Shown here piece after piece: positions 39,925 to 51,146 of a DNA stretch of 64,000 nt. Position numbers and translations under genes: made by a program. How positions within the stretch are numbered: the stretch's first letter is position 1; the number at the start of each line of letters is the position of its first letter. The DNA lies in assembly GCA_010015655.1 (NCBI GenBank), contig ML976722.1:124001-188000 (forward strand), read 5' to 3'. This DNA is from Bimuria novae-zelandiae CBS 107.79 (lineage: Eukaryota > Ascomycota > Dothideomycetes > Pleosporales > Didymosphaeriaceae). The notes below the pieces were generated by a model that searched no databases, was not told where the DNA came from, and saw nothing but the letters and a program-made list of their open reading frames with translations.

Positions 39925-41905
39925 TTACTTGATACTTGAGCTTATTTTCGTGTCAACTTGCTTGATCGTTCGGTGACGTCGTAGGTGCTCTTGCCAGCAC
40001 TCAGAGCGTACTTCTGGCCTACACAAAGGCAACTTGCAGACGGAGCAGCCAAACAACGTCCTCGGAGTACGTCTGTTGCCTGAAGTCGTCTTGAGAGGCA
40101 TCCTTGAAGGCGCTGAGCTATTACTCTTACGCCCAGTTATAGCACAAACAGCACAAGTCTTTGCCTCTGCAAATAGCTTGATAGACTTGTGGGCGCTCTC
40201 CTCAGTGACGACGACGTCGTCGACTCTTGCCCGCTTCTTTGACCCGTGGCAAAGGCTGGTGCCACGCTCAAAGAGCTGCTCTATAAGCTTGTATAGGAAC
40301 TTCTTGTGGCCCGATTGTTTGGTATGGACGGCGGAGGAGTACGAGGAGAGTCTATACGCGTTATTGAGGCTCAAATCGAGTAGAAAGTAGAGTAGAGGTC
40401 GCCAAGTACGATGCTTGACCTGCTACGTGGAGTAATAGCTTCTGCACTAATCAAATCGATCAACGTCGCTCTTGTGGCGATTGTAGTCGTCAATCATCGT
40501 AGGGATCCCGAGAAACTTTACAGCGTGATTGCCAAAGGCCTCCTCGAAGACGTTTTTGTTGTTTTGGGCCAGCTTTAAGCGTCAACGTAGCTTGACGATG
40601 TGTTGCGTTGCTAGGTAGCGATTATCGTTAGTTGGCAGAGTACGACTCCATGCCAAGACTTGTCAAGAATGACGTCAGTACTCACGCTCAGCGACTGTAC
40701 TTGCAAAAAGCACGACTTGACTGTCTCTCCAAGCCATCTCCAGTNNNNNNNNNNNNNNNNNNNNNNNNNNNNNNNNNNNNNNNNNNNNNNNNNNNNNNNN
40801 NNNNNNNNNNNNNNNNNNNNNNNNNNNNNNNNNNNNNNNNNNNNNNNNNNNNNNNNNNNNNNNNNNNNNNNNNNNNNNNNNNNNNNNNNNNNNNNNNNNN
40901 NNNNNNNNNNNNNNNNNNNNNNNNNNNNNNNNNNNNNNNNNNNNNNNNNNNNNNNNNNNNNNNNNNNNNNNNNNNNNNNNNNNNNNNNNNNNNNNNNNNN
41001 NNNNNNNNNNNNNNNNNNNNNNNNNNNNNNNNNNNNNNNNNNNNNNNNNNNNNNNNNNNNNNNNNNNNNNNNNNNNNNNNNNNNNNNNNNNNNNNNNNNN
41101 NNNNNNNNNNNNNNNNNNNNNNNNNNNNNNNNNNNNNNNNNNNNNNNNNNNNNNNNNNNNNNNNNNNNNNNNNNNNNNNNNNNNNNNNNNNNNNNNNNNN
41201 NNNNNNNNNNNNNNNNNNNNNNNNNNNNNNNNNNNNNNNNNNNNNNNNNNNNNNNNNNNNNNNNNNNNNNNNNNNNNNNNNNNNNNNNNNNNNNNNNNNN
41301 NNNNNNNNNNNNNNNNNNNNNNNNNNNNNNNNNNNNNNNNNNNNNNNNNNNNNNNNNNNNNNNNNNNNNNNNNNNNNNNNNNNNNNNNNNNNNNNNNNNN
41401 NNNNNNNNNNNNNNNNNNNNNNNNNNNNNNNNNNNNNNNNNNNNNNNNNNNNNNNNNNNNNNNNNNNNNNNNNNNNNNNNNNNNNNNNNNNNNNNNNNNN
41501 NNNNNNNNNNNNNNNNNNNNNNNNNNNNNNNNNNNNNNNNNNNNNNNNNNNNNNNNNNNNNNNNNNNNNNNNNNNNNNNNNNNNNNNNNNNNNNNNNNNN
41601 NNNNNNNNNNNNNNNNNNNNNNNNNNNNNNNNNNNNNNNNNNNNNNNNNNNNNNNNNNNNNNNNNNNNNNNNNNNNNNNNNNNNNNNNNNNNNNNNNNNA
41701 ACAACTCGAATAGGGAAATAGGATCCCCCGCGATACCTTCAGGTATCTCCGCCTCACCAAAAATACGTGGGTTGTTGATCTTGAGCGGTTGCCAGTCGGG
41801 TGGCGGATCCTTTGGCAGATTGGGCAAAACACCAGCTTTTTTCGAGTACTTTGTGTACCTGACGAAGTCAGCATCATTGCTCAGCGTCACGGCACCTTTA
41901 GGCAT
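39925..41905 (-). pseudogene. piggyBac-like transposase (centre lost in assembly gap)
   Basis: 5' end: ATG at 41905 opens MPKGAVTLSNDADFVRYTKY and runs to PISLFEL at the gap. 3' of the gap the text is AFGNHAVKFLGIPTMIDDYN, RHKSDVDRFD, stop, CRSYYST, stop, then TWRPLLYFLLDLSLNNAYRL: the D-Y-N-x-x-K/M-x-x-V-D-x-x-D-Q and N-A-Y blocks of the family, including its third catalytic Asp region. The C-terminus has CAVC, CSVCKLPLC and CWQEH, the cysteine-rich finger that follows piggyBac catalytic domains. Stops at the two marked places and a frame change near 40680 show it is inactive. Base composition is otherwise close to host genes. Confidence 0.85.
40745..41699. other. Assembly gap (955 N)
   Basis: All N; ORFs reported across it are meaningless. 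Confidence 0.99.
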
Positions 41906-42072
41906 AGTTGCAGATGGTAGAGCTTCTAAAAAAGGTTTATTTTAGCTGGTAATTGACGATTTTTGGGAATTGCTGACATCACGATGCAAGGTTTGGAGGT
42001 TTCGAACGCTTTCATCTAATTGGCCATTCATATGTGGCCCGTGTACGGCAGATTCAGGCCCTGCGGGGGATA

Positions 42073-42494
42073 CTAGAGTATACTAGAGCGGGTATGGTGG
42101 GAGGTAGGATGGCGCTGATTACGATACTTACGATACTGCACGTGCGTGAGACTGGGATTACGTGTGTGGGAAAGTATTATTGTCGTTAAGATTAGTGGAG
42201 TGAATACCATTTTAGTGTTTCAAGTATGTAGTTTGTGGGTTGCTGTGCTGGATGTTGCAATTGTAAAGGATAACCTTACTATCCATGACAAAATAAATAG
42301 CAAATCGTACTAGTACTGTGTACGACTCGTGTGCAATTAAGACAGCCATGCAGTATTCAACTCCACTCCACTCCCCTTAGATACTCTAGGCGCCCTATAA
42401 GAAAAACCAAGCGTGCGTTCCTAACACTCCAGATCATAACCATTCCTCATCGCAGCCCACAAAACCGCTTCATACCACACACCTCCCGTCCCAC
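42073..42494. other. Intergenic
   Basis: No gene seen between the piggyBac element and the stop of the next gene. Confidence 0.5.
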
Positions 42495-43403
42495 TTACAA
42501 CTTCCACTCCACCCCCTTCCCAATCTTCAAAACCGCCTCCTCACACCACCCCCCCACACTCCACGGCCTCAGCTCCTGCGGAAAATACTTCCCCTCCTCC
42601 TCACCCGCCGTCTCACTCCTTACAACCTCCACCCAACACCCCCTCGCCCTCTTCACCGTCCCATCCGCATCAAACGCCCGCCACGACTCCGTCCCCGGCA
42701 TAACAGCGACCTCGTTCTTCGCACTAACCTCATACTCCCCCACCGTCCTCCCCTCCCTCTTATCCGCAATCTCCTGCTCCGCGGCGCGCAGAAAGCCCGA
42801 TGGTGTTGGGATAGGCGGCTGCGCATGCCACATTTTGAACGGGAGGTATTTTAAATTGACAGGGATCGCGGGGACATATTTCCACGGGCGGAGGTTTACG
42901 CTGAAAAAGGGTGCGACGCCATCACCTTCACTACTCCCTGGCGCGTATACTTTCACACTGAGGAAAGAAGGTGGAGGTGTGCCGCTGGGTGTAGGAGGAG
43001 AGGAGAAGGAGAAGCGCGCGAGATGTTTGGGGATGTTCCAGTTTAGGCGGCCGTTGTAGGCGGTTGTGCGTTGGGAGACGTATATGCGGGATATGCGAAG
43101 GGCGGATTTGGGAATCTTGATGCCTGTGTTTAGGTTTGTGGAGGTGGGTTGCGGGACGGTGAAGCTGCCCGGGATCAGGGCGAGTTCGTCGTAGGGTCCG
43201 ACTGGCGTGGAGGTGTACCGTACGATCATGATGGCGCCGAGGCCGCCGGTGAAAGTCCCGTTTGAGGCGTCGGACCAGGAGGCTTCGAGGGGGTCGTAGG
43301 TGCCTGGGGGAAGGGTTTTAAGGTTGAGGAAGAGGACGTAGGTTTCGGCGTGGAGGTCCCAGGGGGATTCGACGAAGGGGACGGGGTGTTGAGGTGACGC
43401 CAT
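42495..43403 (-). CDS. Acetoacetate-decarboxylase-like fold protein, 302 aa
   Basis: Single exon from MASPQHPVPFVESPWDLHAE to GKGVEWKL. The order TYVLFLNLKTLPPGTYDPLE, then FTGGLGAIMIVRYTSTPVGP-YDELALIPGSF, then ALRISRIYVSQRTTAYNGRL-NWNIPKHLARFSF, is the pattern of the acetoacetate-decarboxylase-like superfamily, in which a Gly-rich strand, a YDEL segment and a WNIPKH segment line the barrel. Many fungal members are uncharacterised; I do not see the catalytic Lys pair with certainty, so decarboxylase activity is not claimed. The protein probably acts in the cytosol (no signal peptide). A GTGGTG run near 43415 lies just upstream of the start. Long plus-strand ORF 42331-43059 is its shadow. Confidence 0.75.
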   Translation of the reverse strand: MASPQHPVPFVESPWDLHAETYVLFLNLKTLPPGTYDPLEASWSDASNGTFTGGLGAIMIVRYTSTPVGPYDELALIPGSFTVPQPTSTNLNTGIKIPKSALRISRIYVSQRTTAYNGRLNWNIPKHLARFSFSSPPTPSGTPPPSFLSVKVYAPGSSEGDGVAPFFSVNLRPWKYVPAIPVNLKYLPFKMWHAQPPIPTPSGFLRAAEQEIADKREGRTVGEYEVSAKNEVAVMPGTESWRAFDADGTVKRARGCWVEVVRSETAGEEEGKYFPQELRPWSVGGWCEEAVLKIGKGVEWKL

Positions 43404-44474
43404 GGGTGTTACAGAAGGTGGTGGTGGTGGTGGTGTATGGTGGTAGGTGTCCTGCTGTGAAGGTGATATGCGAGCTGGTCTTATTCGGTATGGCTGTTCT
43501 AAGAGGATGTTGCTGATCTGTGTGGAGAAAAGTGCCGAGGTGAGCGTGAATGCGTAAACGGGACGGACTGTAAACTTTAAAGGTGTCGCTTTGGCTTAAT
43601 CATCCAGTCCTGCAGCGGGGTAGACGGCTGATGCCAGCAACAGGCTCGAGCGATATGTCAACTTTCAAGTCGGTCAATTGAAGCATTTGATGGTACCATC
43701 AGCGAGGATGAATTAGATGTTGAGTAATTCACATGAATGTGAGACAACCGAGGGTTCACGTGTCTCACCGCTCTCAACTCTAGGGCGGGTGCATAGGCCA
43801 CTGCGAATACGAAAGGCGCTCCAATCTGTAAGAATTAAGATCAGGTTACAGAAGGCATAAGTATGACATTGCAGAAAGATGAGGATACCTAGGCAAGGTG
43901 TTCATGTTGGACCTCGGGAGTAGAGTGGAGGGGTCGAGCCGGTACGTTATTGGCCCCGCCGGCTGCGGGTAAACTGACCAATGACGGCATTGGCGCATTC
44001 ACATCCCTTGCGATACAAACACACGAGCACGGAAACATCGGCGCGAAAGCAGTTTCGAATTCTTTTTATGGGTTTTCTGTTAACTGCATCATATCGCAAA
44101 ACAAACGCAAAGCTCACGTACAGTATCGTCCCTTCCTTGCAACGCCTAACACCATCCGTGTACATGATATCCACTCAAACAGCCATTATACAATTTTGCC
44201 CGTGAATTATCCAAATTATGTCCTCCAGATACAGTGACTGGATATCATATTGACGTATAAAACCGAAAGATCAGAACGCCATTGTTTAAAAGCAAGCGCC
44301 GTCGAGGTCGAGGAAGGTATCGTGAAAATCTCAACTAAAACAATCGGCTGTGGCCGGCCGAGTATTCCAAGGTATAAACAAGTTCAAATCGTATTAGAGG
44401 AGTCATGCCACAGGTTGACTAGATCATCTGGGTCCAGACCGGTCTGCCCAAGTATGAACGTTTGTGGTGGAGAC
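43404..44474. other. Intergenic, no supported gene
   Basis: Overlapping short ORFs at 43947-44237 on both strands; nothing recognisable. Confidence 0.4.
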
Positions 44475-46670
44475 TCAATGGTCCTGGAAATTCCTAAACC
44501 GCTCATCTTCATCCGGCTCTTCCTGGCGCTGTTGATACTGAGGCTCATTGTTCTCGAGAAGCGCGACAGCAGCGGCAAGTCCTTCGAGGCTGTTCTGACG
44601 AGGGCTACGTCGGGCGTGGCGACAAGTAGCCGGTTGACGAGGGCTACGTTGGACGCGGTGAGTAGATTGTAGAGAAGAGCTGCGTCGAACGGGACTAGTA
44701 GACGGTGGAGGAGGGCTACGCCGTGCCGGATGAGTAGGTGGTTGAGTAGGGCTGCGTCGGGTGCGATGATTAGAAGATTGAGGAGGGCTACGTTGGGCGT
44801 GATAAACAGTCGGTTGAAGAGGGGTAGCCGGCCGCCCACAGTACGCCAAATCGACTGAGCTGAGGGAAATGAGATCATCGTCGGAAACCTCTTCTATGCG
44901 GACCTCGCCGTTGAGCGCAGGGAATGTCGTCTCGTCGTTCATGATAGCCCCGTTCTGGCCCTCATTGTTGAGAACGCCATAATGGTTACCCTGGAACCCA
45001 GCATCGTATATGCCGTTCGCTTCCCCTATGAGGAAGATGCCGCCAGAGCTACCGCTGGTGGAGCTGCTGGCTATGGTTGAGGACCACCAGTTGCTCCGAA
45101 ATTGCGCTTCTTGTTGACGCTGATATTGTTTAGCAACAGCTTTGTGAGTCAAGGCGGTCTTGCTGAAGAGAGCCGGGTCGTACAACAACGGCGCCGGTTC
45201 CCGAGATGCGGAGATCTCTTCACGTGATAATTCCCTGAGTGCCTCTTCGTCATGGTGTTCAGCCCGTTCATTTGCTACCTGGCTGGCCTTCGCGCCCGCC
45301 AAGGTGTAAGCTAAATAGCAGCGAGTTTCAACAGAGTCGAACTCGCGCTCGAAGTAGTCGACTGCGTCGGTATCAAGATCAAAGTTGATATTAGCCTCAA
45401 GACCTTGGTCCTGATGGTCGATGATGCGTTTCACGAGGTACTCAACCATCTTCGCGACATATGGACCGCATGGTCCATGGTCCCGGCATGGACCGCCGTC
45501 ACTGCCCCCAGACTTGTTGTGTTCCCACTGACCAGGAGCGTCATACTGGAGGATGCGGATGTACCGTTCAGAAAGCAGATTTTCCATAGCACATGTAAAG
45601 CCGATGGCTATTGCCTGCCAACTACGAGAGCTTCGGGTGACGCTCCATCCATCGATGTAGTGGGCTGTATGGTTAGGACGGTCGATGGCGAGGAGAGCCC
45701 AATGAGAGCCTGCGGTCTCCTCCGCCGAAGTGGCTGCTATGCCGTCGTTGAGAGGTATCATGATCCATTTCTTGTCTTCAAACATGGCTTTATATTCCCG
45801 TACTTCATTCAAGTTTGCATCCTCGTATTGTGCGAACTGCAAGCACATGGTGATCACCGAGGTCGCGATCCCGACTCCACGGGCTTCGACGTTATAGTAC
45901 TGCAAAATCAGCTCCAAAGAACTGTCTAGAATCGTGTCTCTCCACCAGCAGTCAGATCCCTTGCGTTCGATAGAAAGCCGAAAATCCTCGTTTGTCGGTT
46001 TAGCATTGCCGACAGTAACATAAGGATCGATATTGAAAGGCGGCCAGACATTGCCCCAGCGGTGGAGGTCCCGGTACCGAAGCGGGTCTGGGAGCGGATA
46101 CTGCTGTCTACGGTGGACCGGCTCGTCGGTCTCTCGCGGCCGAACACTTAACTGTTCGAACTTGAGATGTGTTGCGCGCGGCTGTGCCCATGGAGTGAAG
46201 TCCTCGTTCTCTGAGCCGTATGTATATCGCGAGTAGTCATGGAGCTGCGGAAAGGCTCCCGGCGCAACAGATGCATCGATAGTATATCGCCGATGCTTCA
46301 GGGCCGGCCTCGTGGCGCTCATAGGCGCGGGAAGGCGATCGAATCCACGTGAGGCTGTAATAAATAGTGTTGCGCTCTGGTGAGAGAGATGCGCGCCCGT
46401 TTGCATGAAAGCGAGCGCACACTGATCGTGGGCCTGAATAGGCCGTCGAGGCGGAACGGCGCTGGACGTTCGTGGAGTTTCGCCGTCCATGGTCGGTGGT
46501 GAACGACGTAAGAAGCAAATGCGGGATCTTAGTAGAGAAACCAGTTCTAGAGAATCCTTGCGCTTTCCCTTCTTCGGCGGTTGTTGGCACGAGTCTGGCG
46601 AGGTATTCTTGAGGTTTCGTGCGTCGCGTTCGGATTGTGTGCGGCGGGTGAGTATATGACCTCGCGGCAT
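44475..46670 (-). CDS. Ulp1/C48-like cysteine protease with repetitive tail, 731 aa
   Basis: Single exon. The core (about residues 230-430) follows Ulp1/SENP peptidases: WWRDTILDSSLELILQYYN, WIMIPLNDGIAATSAEETAG, SHWALLAID (His323), HYIDGW (Asp340), QYDAPGQWEHNKSGGSDGG and DHGPCGPYVAKMVEYLV (candidate Cys401). This family cleaves SUMO/NEDD8-type conjugates. The usual Gln-x5-Asp-Cys-Gly is replaced by a longer Gly/Asp-rich loop and GPCGPY, so specificity may differ. An N-terminal basic region (about 1-60) looks disordered and the start could also be Met61 (MDGETPRTSS). The C-terminus has about six 12-residue repeats beginning R-R-S-P (36-bp minisatellite), then an acidic end. Confidence 0.75.
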   Translation of the reverse strand: MPRGHILTRRTQSERDARNLKNTSPDSCQQPPKKGKRKDSLELVSLLRSRICFLRRSPPTMDGETPRTSSAVPPRRPIQAHDQCALAFMQTGAHLSHQSATLFITASRGFDRLPAPMSATRPALKHRRYTIDASVAPGAFPQLHDYSRYTYGSENEDFTPWAQPRATHLKFEQLSVRPRETDEPVHRRQQYPLPDPLRYRDLHRWGNVWPPFNIDPYVTVGNAKPTNEDFRLSIERKGSDCWWRDTILDSSLELILQYYNVEARGVGIATSVITMCLQFAQYEDANLNEVREYKAMFEDKKWIMIPLNDGIAATSAEETAGSHWALLAIDRPNHTAHYIDGWSVTRSSRSWQAIAIGFTCAMENLLSERYIRILQYDAPGQWEHNKSGGSDGGPCRDHGPCGPYVAKMVEYLVKRIIDHQDQGLEANINFDLDTDAVDYFEREFDSVETRCYLAYTLAGAKASQVANERAEHHDEEALRELSREEISASREPAPLLYDPALFSKTALTHKAVAKQYQRQQEAQFRSNWWSSTIASSSTSGSSGGIFLIGEANGIYDAGFQGNHYGVLNNEGQNGAIMNDETTFPALNGEVRIEEVSDDDLISLSSVDLAYCGRPATPLQPTVYHAQRSPPQSSNHRTRRSPTQPPTHPARRSPPPPSTSPVRRSSSLQSTHRVQRSPRQPATCRHARRSPRQNSLEGLAAAVALLENNEPQYQQRQEEPDEDERFRNFQDH
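44600..44830 (-). repeat. 36-bp coding minisatellite in the protease tail
   Basis: About 6.5 units, each beginning GAGGGCTACG or close on the plus strand (44600, 44639, 44674, 44710, 44747, 44783, 44819); frame kept, encoding R-S-P-x-Q-x-x-x-H-x-x-R. Confidence 0.85.
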
Positions 46671-47863
46671 GGTAAGTTTATAAGCCTAGTGGCAGATGAA
46701 GTATGGCGGTCCGTGCGATTTCACCTCACGGTGGCCACCCGCCACGCTTGCTTTCACCGAGCGCGTTTGTTAATTAACCCAGCAAAGCGTTCAGCGGGCC
46801 AGTGAGCCGTGGCTGCGCGTCGCAGATTCAGGGCAAATACACGTCCGGAGGGTTGAACGTCGAATGGAGGGAAACCGACCTATGTAACGGAAGTCTTTTA
46901 ATAGCTGTCGATGAGTAGCTATTACTGGCCGTTTCCACGTCGGTAAAATTCCATTCTAGTTAAGCCAATTGCGATATTTCGAATTTACACAGACTCCATT
47001 CTTCAGAATACGAAGAATGGGTCAACCGAATCTTGTGTGGGAGACCTCCTCAACAAAGTGTTGCGTGTATAATGCTCAGTCTGGAAAAGGGCGCCGCGAA
47101 CCGCATTTGTGAACACCAACTGGCATATTTCAGTGTGGAACCCAGAAACCAAGGCGACAAATACCCTTTCAGGCAAAAGCACCAGCTCGTGTCCATGTTC
47201 GTACCAGCGAATACGGCATTGTTTGACCGAGCCATCGTCAACATCTCGGCCACAAAGCGCTTTTGAGACCGGGAAAAGATGGCGAAGCAACATCGACATT
47301 AGGTTGCTCAAGGCGAAAATTGTTGAGTCTCGTCATCTCTTTCAACGGCTTCCAAGGTAAAGAGGCCCAGGCAACCATGATTCACTGCTCGGCTTGTCTG
47401 CTGCCAGATCCGTGGGTGTCTGAGCTACAAGTGACATAAAATCAGGCATCTCTGCAAGTCCTTAGCACCCTCTGCGACAAGATGGACAGGTTGTGGGGTT
47501 ACGAGCTCATGAACCAGTTACCTTTGGATCTTTCTGTTACTCTCGCCACATCCAGCTACTTGAGAGGCGTATAAAGCAACTGGAATTACTTCGCTCAAGT
47601 ACAATCACACCCTCAAAACAACTCATATTTGGATCGTTCGTTCCAGACACGCGTGTTTTCCTTCCAGGCGCCGATGAAGAGGATCGCCAGAGGATGAACA
47701 AGGTGACAACCGACCATAAGCAACGAGAAAAACGAGTCGCATCATAACCAGTAAGTAGTTCCACTCCACAATAATGGTATTTTGCTTGAATGATGGGGAT
47801 GAAGTGGCCTTCGTGCACGGCCGTGCGTGACGTTTAGCGGCGCCGAATGCATCCTTCTGGGAC
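46671..47863. other. Intergenic with small ORFs of unknown status
   Basis: Overlapping ORFs (47003-47311 minus, 47033-47360 plus, 47493-47747 plus) of 70-100 codons; no domain. One plus frame near 47480 (MDRLWGYELMNQLPLDLSVT) reads protein-like but hits a stop after 30 codons. Confidence 0.35.
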
Positions 47864-48059
47864 TATCGGTGGTTTCGTAAATTCCCGCTCACCATGTGAC
47901 CTGGGCGCTTGTTAGGTAATCGCTTCCTGCGCGTCATTTGACCCCACCTATTTTTCTGTACAATCGGATGCCGTACATAAATTTATCCCCTAAACGATAT
48001 CCTGCTATTATCCTTAAGGGTTATCGTAATACTAGCTAAAAGTTATAAATATAAGAGTA

Positions 48060-49750
48060 CTTAGGTGTTTAAGGAGGGCAAAAATCTACCCTAAGTAATA
48101 TAAGTAGCTAAAAAGTCGCGTATAATAAAATTACCTTATAAAAAGACTCTTAAAAAAGTAAAGGCTAGGGCACCTTTGTAAAAGATAGTAAATAAAACTA
48201 ATTATATAATTACTACTAAGGTAGCTAAGGCAGAGCAACTTAAGAATAAAGACGTTAAAAAGTAAGAGATATACTTAAAGAATAGCCTATTATTAGCCTA
48301 GTTAGGTCCTTTTACATAATAATTAAATAAGGAGCTTATTAAAGTAATTAATAAGATTTATATAAGGTGTCGCTATAGAGCGTACTATAATAATAAGATA
48401 GTTAACAGCGTAGAGGATAGTAACTATAAGTAACTACTTAGTAGCCTAATAGTAGGTAAGGTATAGAGATAGGCTAACAGCGTTATTATAAAGATAAGTA
48501 CTTAAGAGAAAGTCTTTATTAAGAGCCTTACTATTATTATATATTTAAGTTAAACTTTAGTAAAGGATTACATAGTAAATACTTTTAAACGCAAGGAGAG
48601 TTGCCTACGTTTTACTAATATAAAAACTAGTATAAAAGAGTTACTATAATTAGCGCCCCTAGGGGCTACTACGTATATAGATTTTAACTTAGTACTACTA
48701 CTAGAGTTACCTTAGGTGCCTATTTTAAGTTAGTTACGCGTAGGTAGCCCGCAAGGCTTTTAGGTATAACTTACTACTACTAATTACTAACTTACTAAGC
48801 TGCTAGACGTTATAGCAATTAACTAGATAGGTAATAGGCTAGCTATCTAAATATGGGACGCGTAGAGGTGCCAGGACACCATGTGCTTAAACTACGCCCA
48901 TGTGTGCTACTTTTAGCGTACTAAATCGTTGGTGGTGCGATTCTCCGATCATATGCCCGTCGAGGGCAATATAGTCACCATATGGGCCCGCGAGGTGTCG
49001 CTGCAAAGGTGTATAGTTGCAGCGCCGTTAGACAACGTTCGGTTAATAATAGCGAGGTCTCTTGAGCAGGCTAGGCGACGGCGGAGGAAGAGTAACTCTA
49101 ATAGCGAGCCTATAATAAAAGATATATTTAAATTACTAATCGTGTCTATAGTAAGTTAATTAGTATAAAGTTAGTTATTTTAATAATTACTTGCCTAGCA
49201 GCAAGAGCCTAATCGCTTACTAAATAACTTACTAGTTTTAACGTAGGATCTATTAACTTATAGTAACGTAAAGAAGCTCTATTATATAACACTACTTTTC
49301 TTATAGTAGTAGCTTAATAAGAGTCTACATAAAGATCGCAGAGATGTAAGAAAAGTCTTTACTATAGTTAAGAATAATAAAATTAACCTTAACATGCTTA
49401 TAGATCCCTTAGAGGCTAGCATGCCGTATATCTTATAGTAAAAGGTATAGGAGCTACTACTACCTTTACTACTTAAACTTTAAGTATATGCCATCCGCTA
49501 GCAGCGTGGATTTAAAGAACTAACTTTATAGTAAAAAGCTTAGTGCCTAAAAAATATAAAAAAGGAGAAAGAGCGTATAAAGCGTAAGAAGCGTAAGGCG
49601 CGTAAGAAGCAAAAGGAGTAAGAGGACAAGGATAAGGATAAGGAGAGCTTATTTATATAGTAAATATAAGAAGTTACTAAAGCTTAAGGCTAGGTTACTA
49701 ACGTTAATTTTATAATTACTTATACTTTACGCTTTAGTTATATTATTAAT
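48060..49750 (+). pseudogene. Second, oppositely oriented coding region in the same transposon
   Basis: A plus-strand frame can be followed in pieces: a well-preserved block 48929-49159 (SDHMPVEGNIVTIWAREVSL, RSLEQARRRRRKSNSNSE) and a basic tail near 49560-49640 (KKEKERIKRKKRKARKKQKE). Coordinates are approximate; stops abound. I do not recognise the protein. It lies tail to tail with the transposase and makes the element about twice the usual length. Confidence 0.45.
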
Positions 49751-49899
49751 CGCTTCTAGATATAGGGCGCGTTGTAAGTACTTTTATTAAGGAATTTATA
49801 TTTTTTATTTTACTAATTCTAGCTTATAAAAGTTAATTTTAAGGAAGTTATTACCTAAGTATACGTATATTAAATTAACTTATTAATAAAATTATATAG

Positions 49900-50930
49900 A
49901 ACTATAATATAAATAATTTAACGCTAGTAAATACTAAGTCCGCACGGGCTACTATCGTAATACTTAGTAATATTTACACTTAATAATAACGCGTTAATCG
50001 CTTAAGCTCTCTATCTCCTATACACCTTACACTTGCTAGCCTAAGTAGCTAAAGTACTTTCTTGCCTATACGTTATTGTAGCAAACCTCCTGCACGCCTA
50101 ACTCTAAAAAATATAAGAAATTCTAAAAGATAGGCGCCCGCTAGAGGTTCTTTTTTATCTATAACTTTAACGCCTTAAAGCTCTGCTTAATTAGATTTAT
50201 GTTAGGTAAGTATAGTAATAGGTACTCGAGTACTACTCTAGCGTCTAAACAAAGCTATTAAATTTTAGCTAATTAATAAATAAAAGCGTTATTTATTATA
50301 ATTACTAAGCGTAGCCTTAGGTACGGCGTGCAATATAGTAGTACTTTACTAGCTATAAACTTCTTTATTAGCTTTGCTATAATTGCTCCTTAATAGATAA
50401 GGTAATTAAAATACCTATTAATATCTATAGCTAGTAATAAGCTCTACCTCTCTAACCTCTACGCTAAGTATAATACTTAAACTAGCGTATTTACCTCTAA
50501 CTAGGCATACTTATAATCGCCTATACGCTCGTTACAAGCACTCTTATTAAGTACTATTACTTACTCTACCTTATACGCCAGCTAGTAGCAAGCTTAAAAC
50601 GCTTAACGGAGGACTGCGTTACGCTTAGCTGCCACTTTGGTTACCGCTTTTTAACTCTACCTTATGCTGGCGAGGGTCTCCTAGATAGTTATTTGTGAGG
50701 CTTTTACGTTATAATCGTTATATAAGAAAGCCTGCATTTCATCTAGGTAGGTATTTGGCCAGCCCTACAGTAACTCTTTAAGCTTCTCGCGATGGTACTG
50801 CAGTAGCAACGGCGGCCGCCCCCGCTATACGCAGGCTAGCGGGTAAGACTGCCCTTAGTACTCTAGGCTAAGTTAAATCCTCCTAATTATTAAGTAGGCT
50901 ACTTTAGTGTCTCTCTAGATTTTTATAACG
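49900..50930 (-). pseudogene. Tc1/IS630 (DDE_3-like) transposase, RIP-destroyed
   Basis: Readable blocks: GRPPLLLQYHREKLKELLQG and WPNTYLDEMQAFLYNDYNVK (helix-turn-helix region, about 50690-50825), then SACNERIGDYKYA at about 50505-50550, the family's S-A-C-N-E-R-x-G-D block; the catalytic Asp-Glu just before it now reads Asn-Lys, as RIP would cause. Downstream catalytic regions are too damaged to place. Confidence 0.7.
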
Positions 50931-51146
50931 CTAATATTATCCTTAAGATAATTAATTATAGCCTATAACACTATTAGCGGTAACCTAGCTTTGTTTAGTA
51001 ACCCTATAAAATACTTACAGATTCTTTAAATGTATTAAAAGGTTGATATTTAGCTAGTAAATCCGTGTTTCAAATGACGTACGAGAATTGATTACTAACA
51101 TGTGGGGCAGGTCACATGGTGAGCGGGAATTTACGAAACGACAATA

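Larger units (their letters stand above)
39775..42072 (-). mobile_element. piggyBac-like DNA transposon with inverted ends and an internal gap
   Basis: The left end (39775 onward) reads TATCCCCCGCAGGGCCTGAA and continues through CTGCCGTACACGGGCCACAT; the right end (to 42072) is its reverse complement for about 45 bp with minor differences beyond. A convincing TTAA target duplication was not found, so the exact borders may be off by a few bases. The interior holds a piggyBac-type transposase and 955 N. Confidence 0.85.
47866..51144 (-). mobile_element. TA-flanked Tc1/IS630-type DNA transposon, 3.28 kb, RIP-mutated
   Basis: Inverted ends share GTTTCGTAAATTCCCGCTCA followed by CCATGTGACCTG (left about 47871-47903, right about 51108-51139). 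CTAT precedes both ends at matching positions, giving TA at 47864-47865 and 51145-51146, so I set the borders there. The interior is mostly RIPed with islands of normal composition. Confidence 0.8.

Noticed and set aside
40632..41945. Long ORFs across 40745-41699 on both strands
   Set aside because: They translate only N; an artefact of the gap.
42331..43059. 242-codon plus ORF
   Set aside because: Antisense shadow of the acetoacetate-decarboxylase-like gene.
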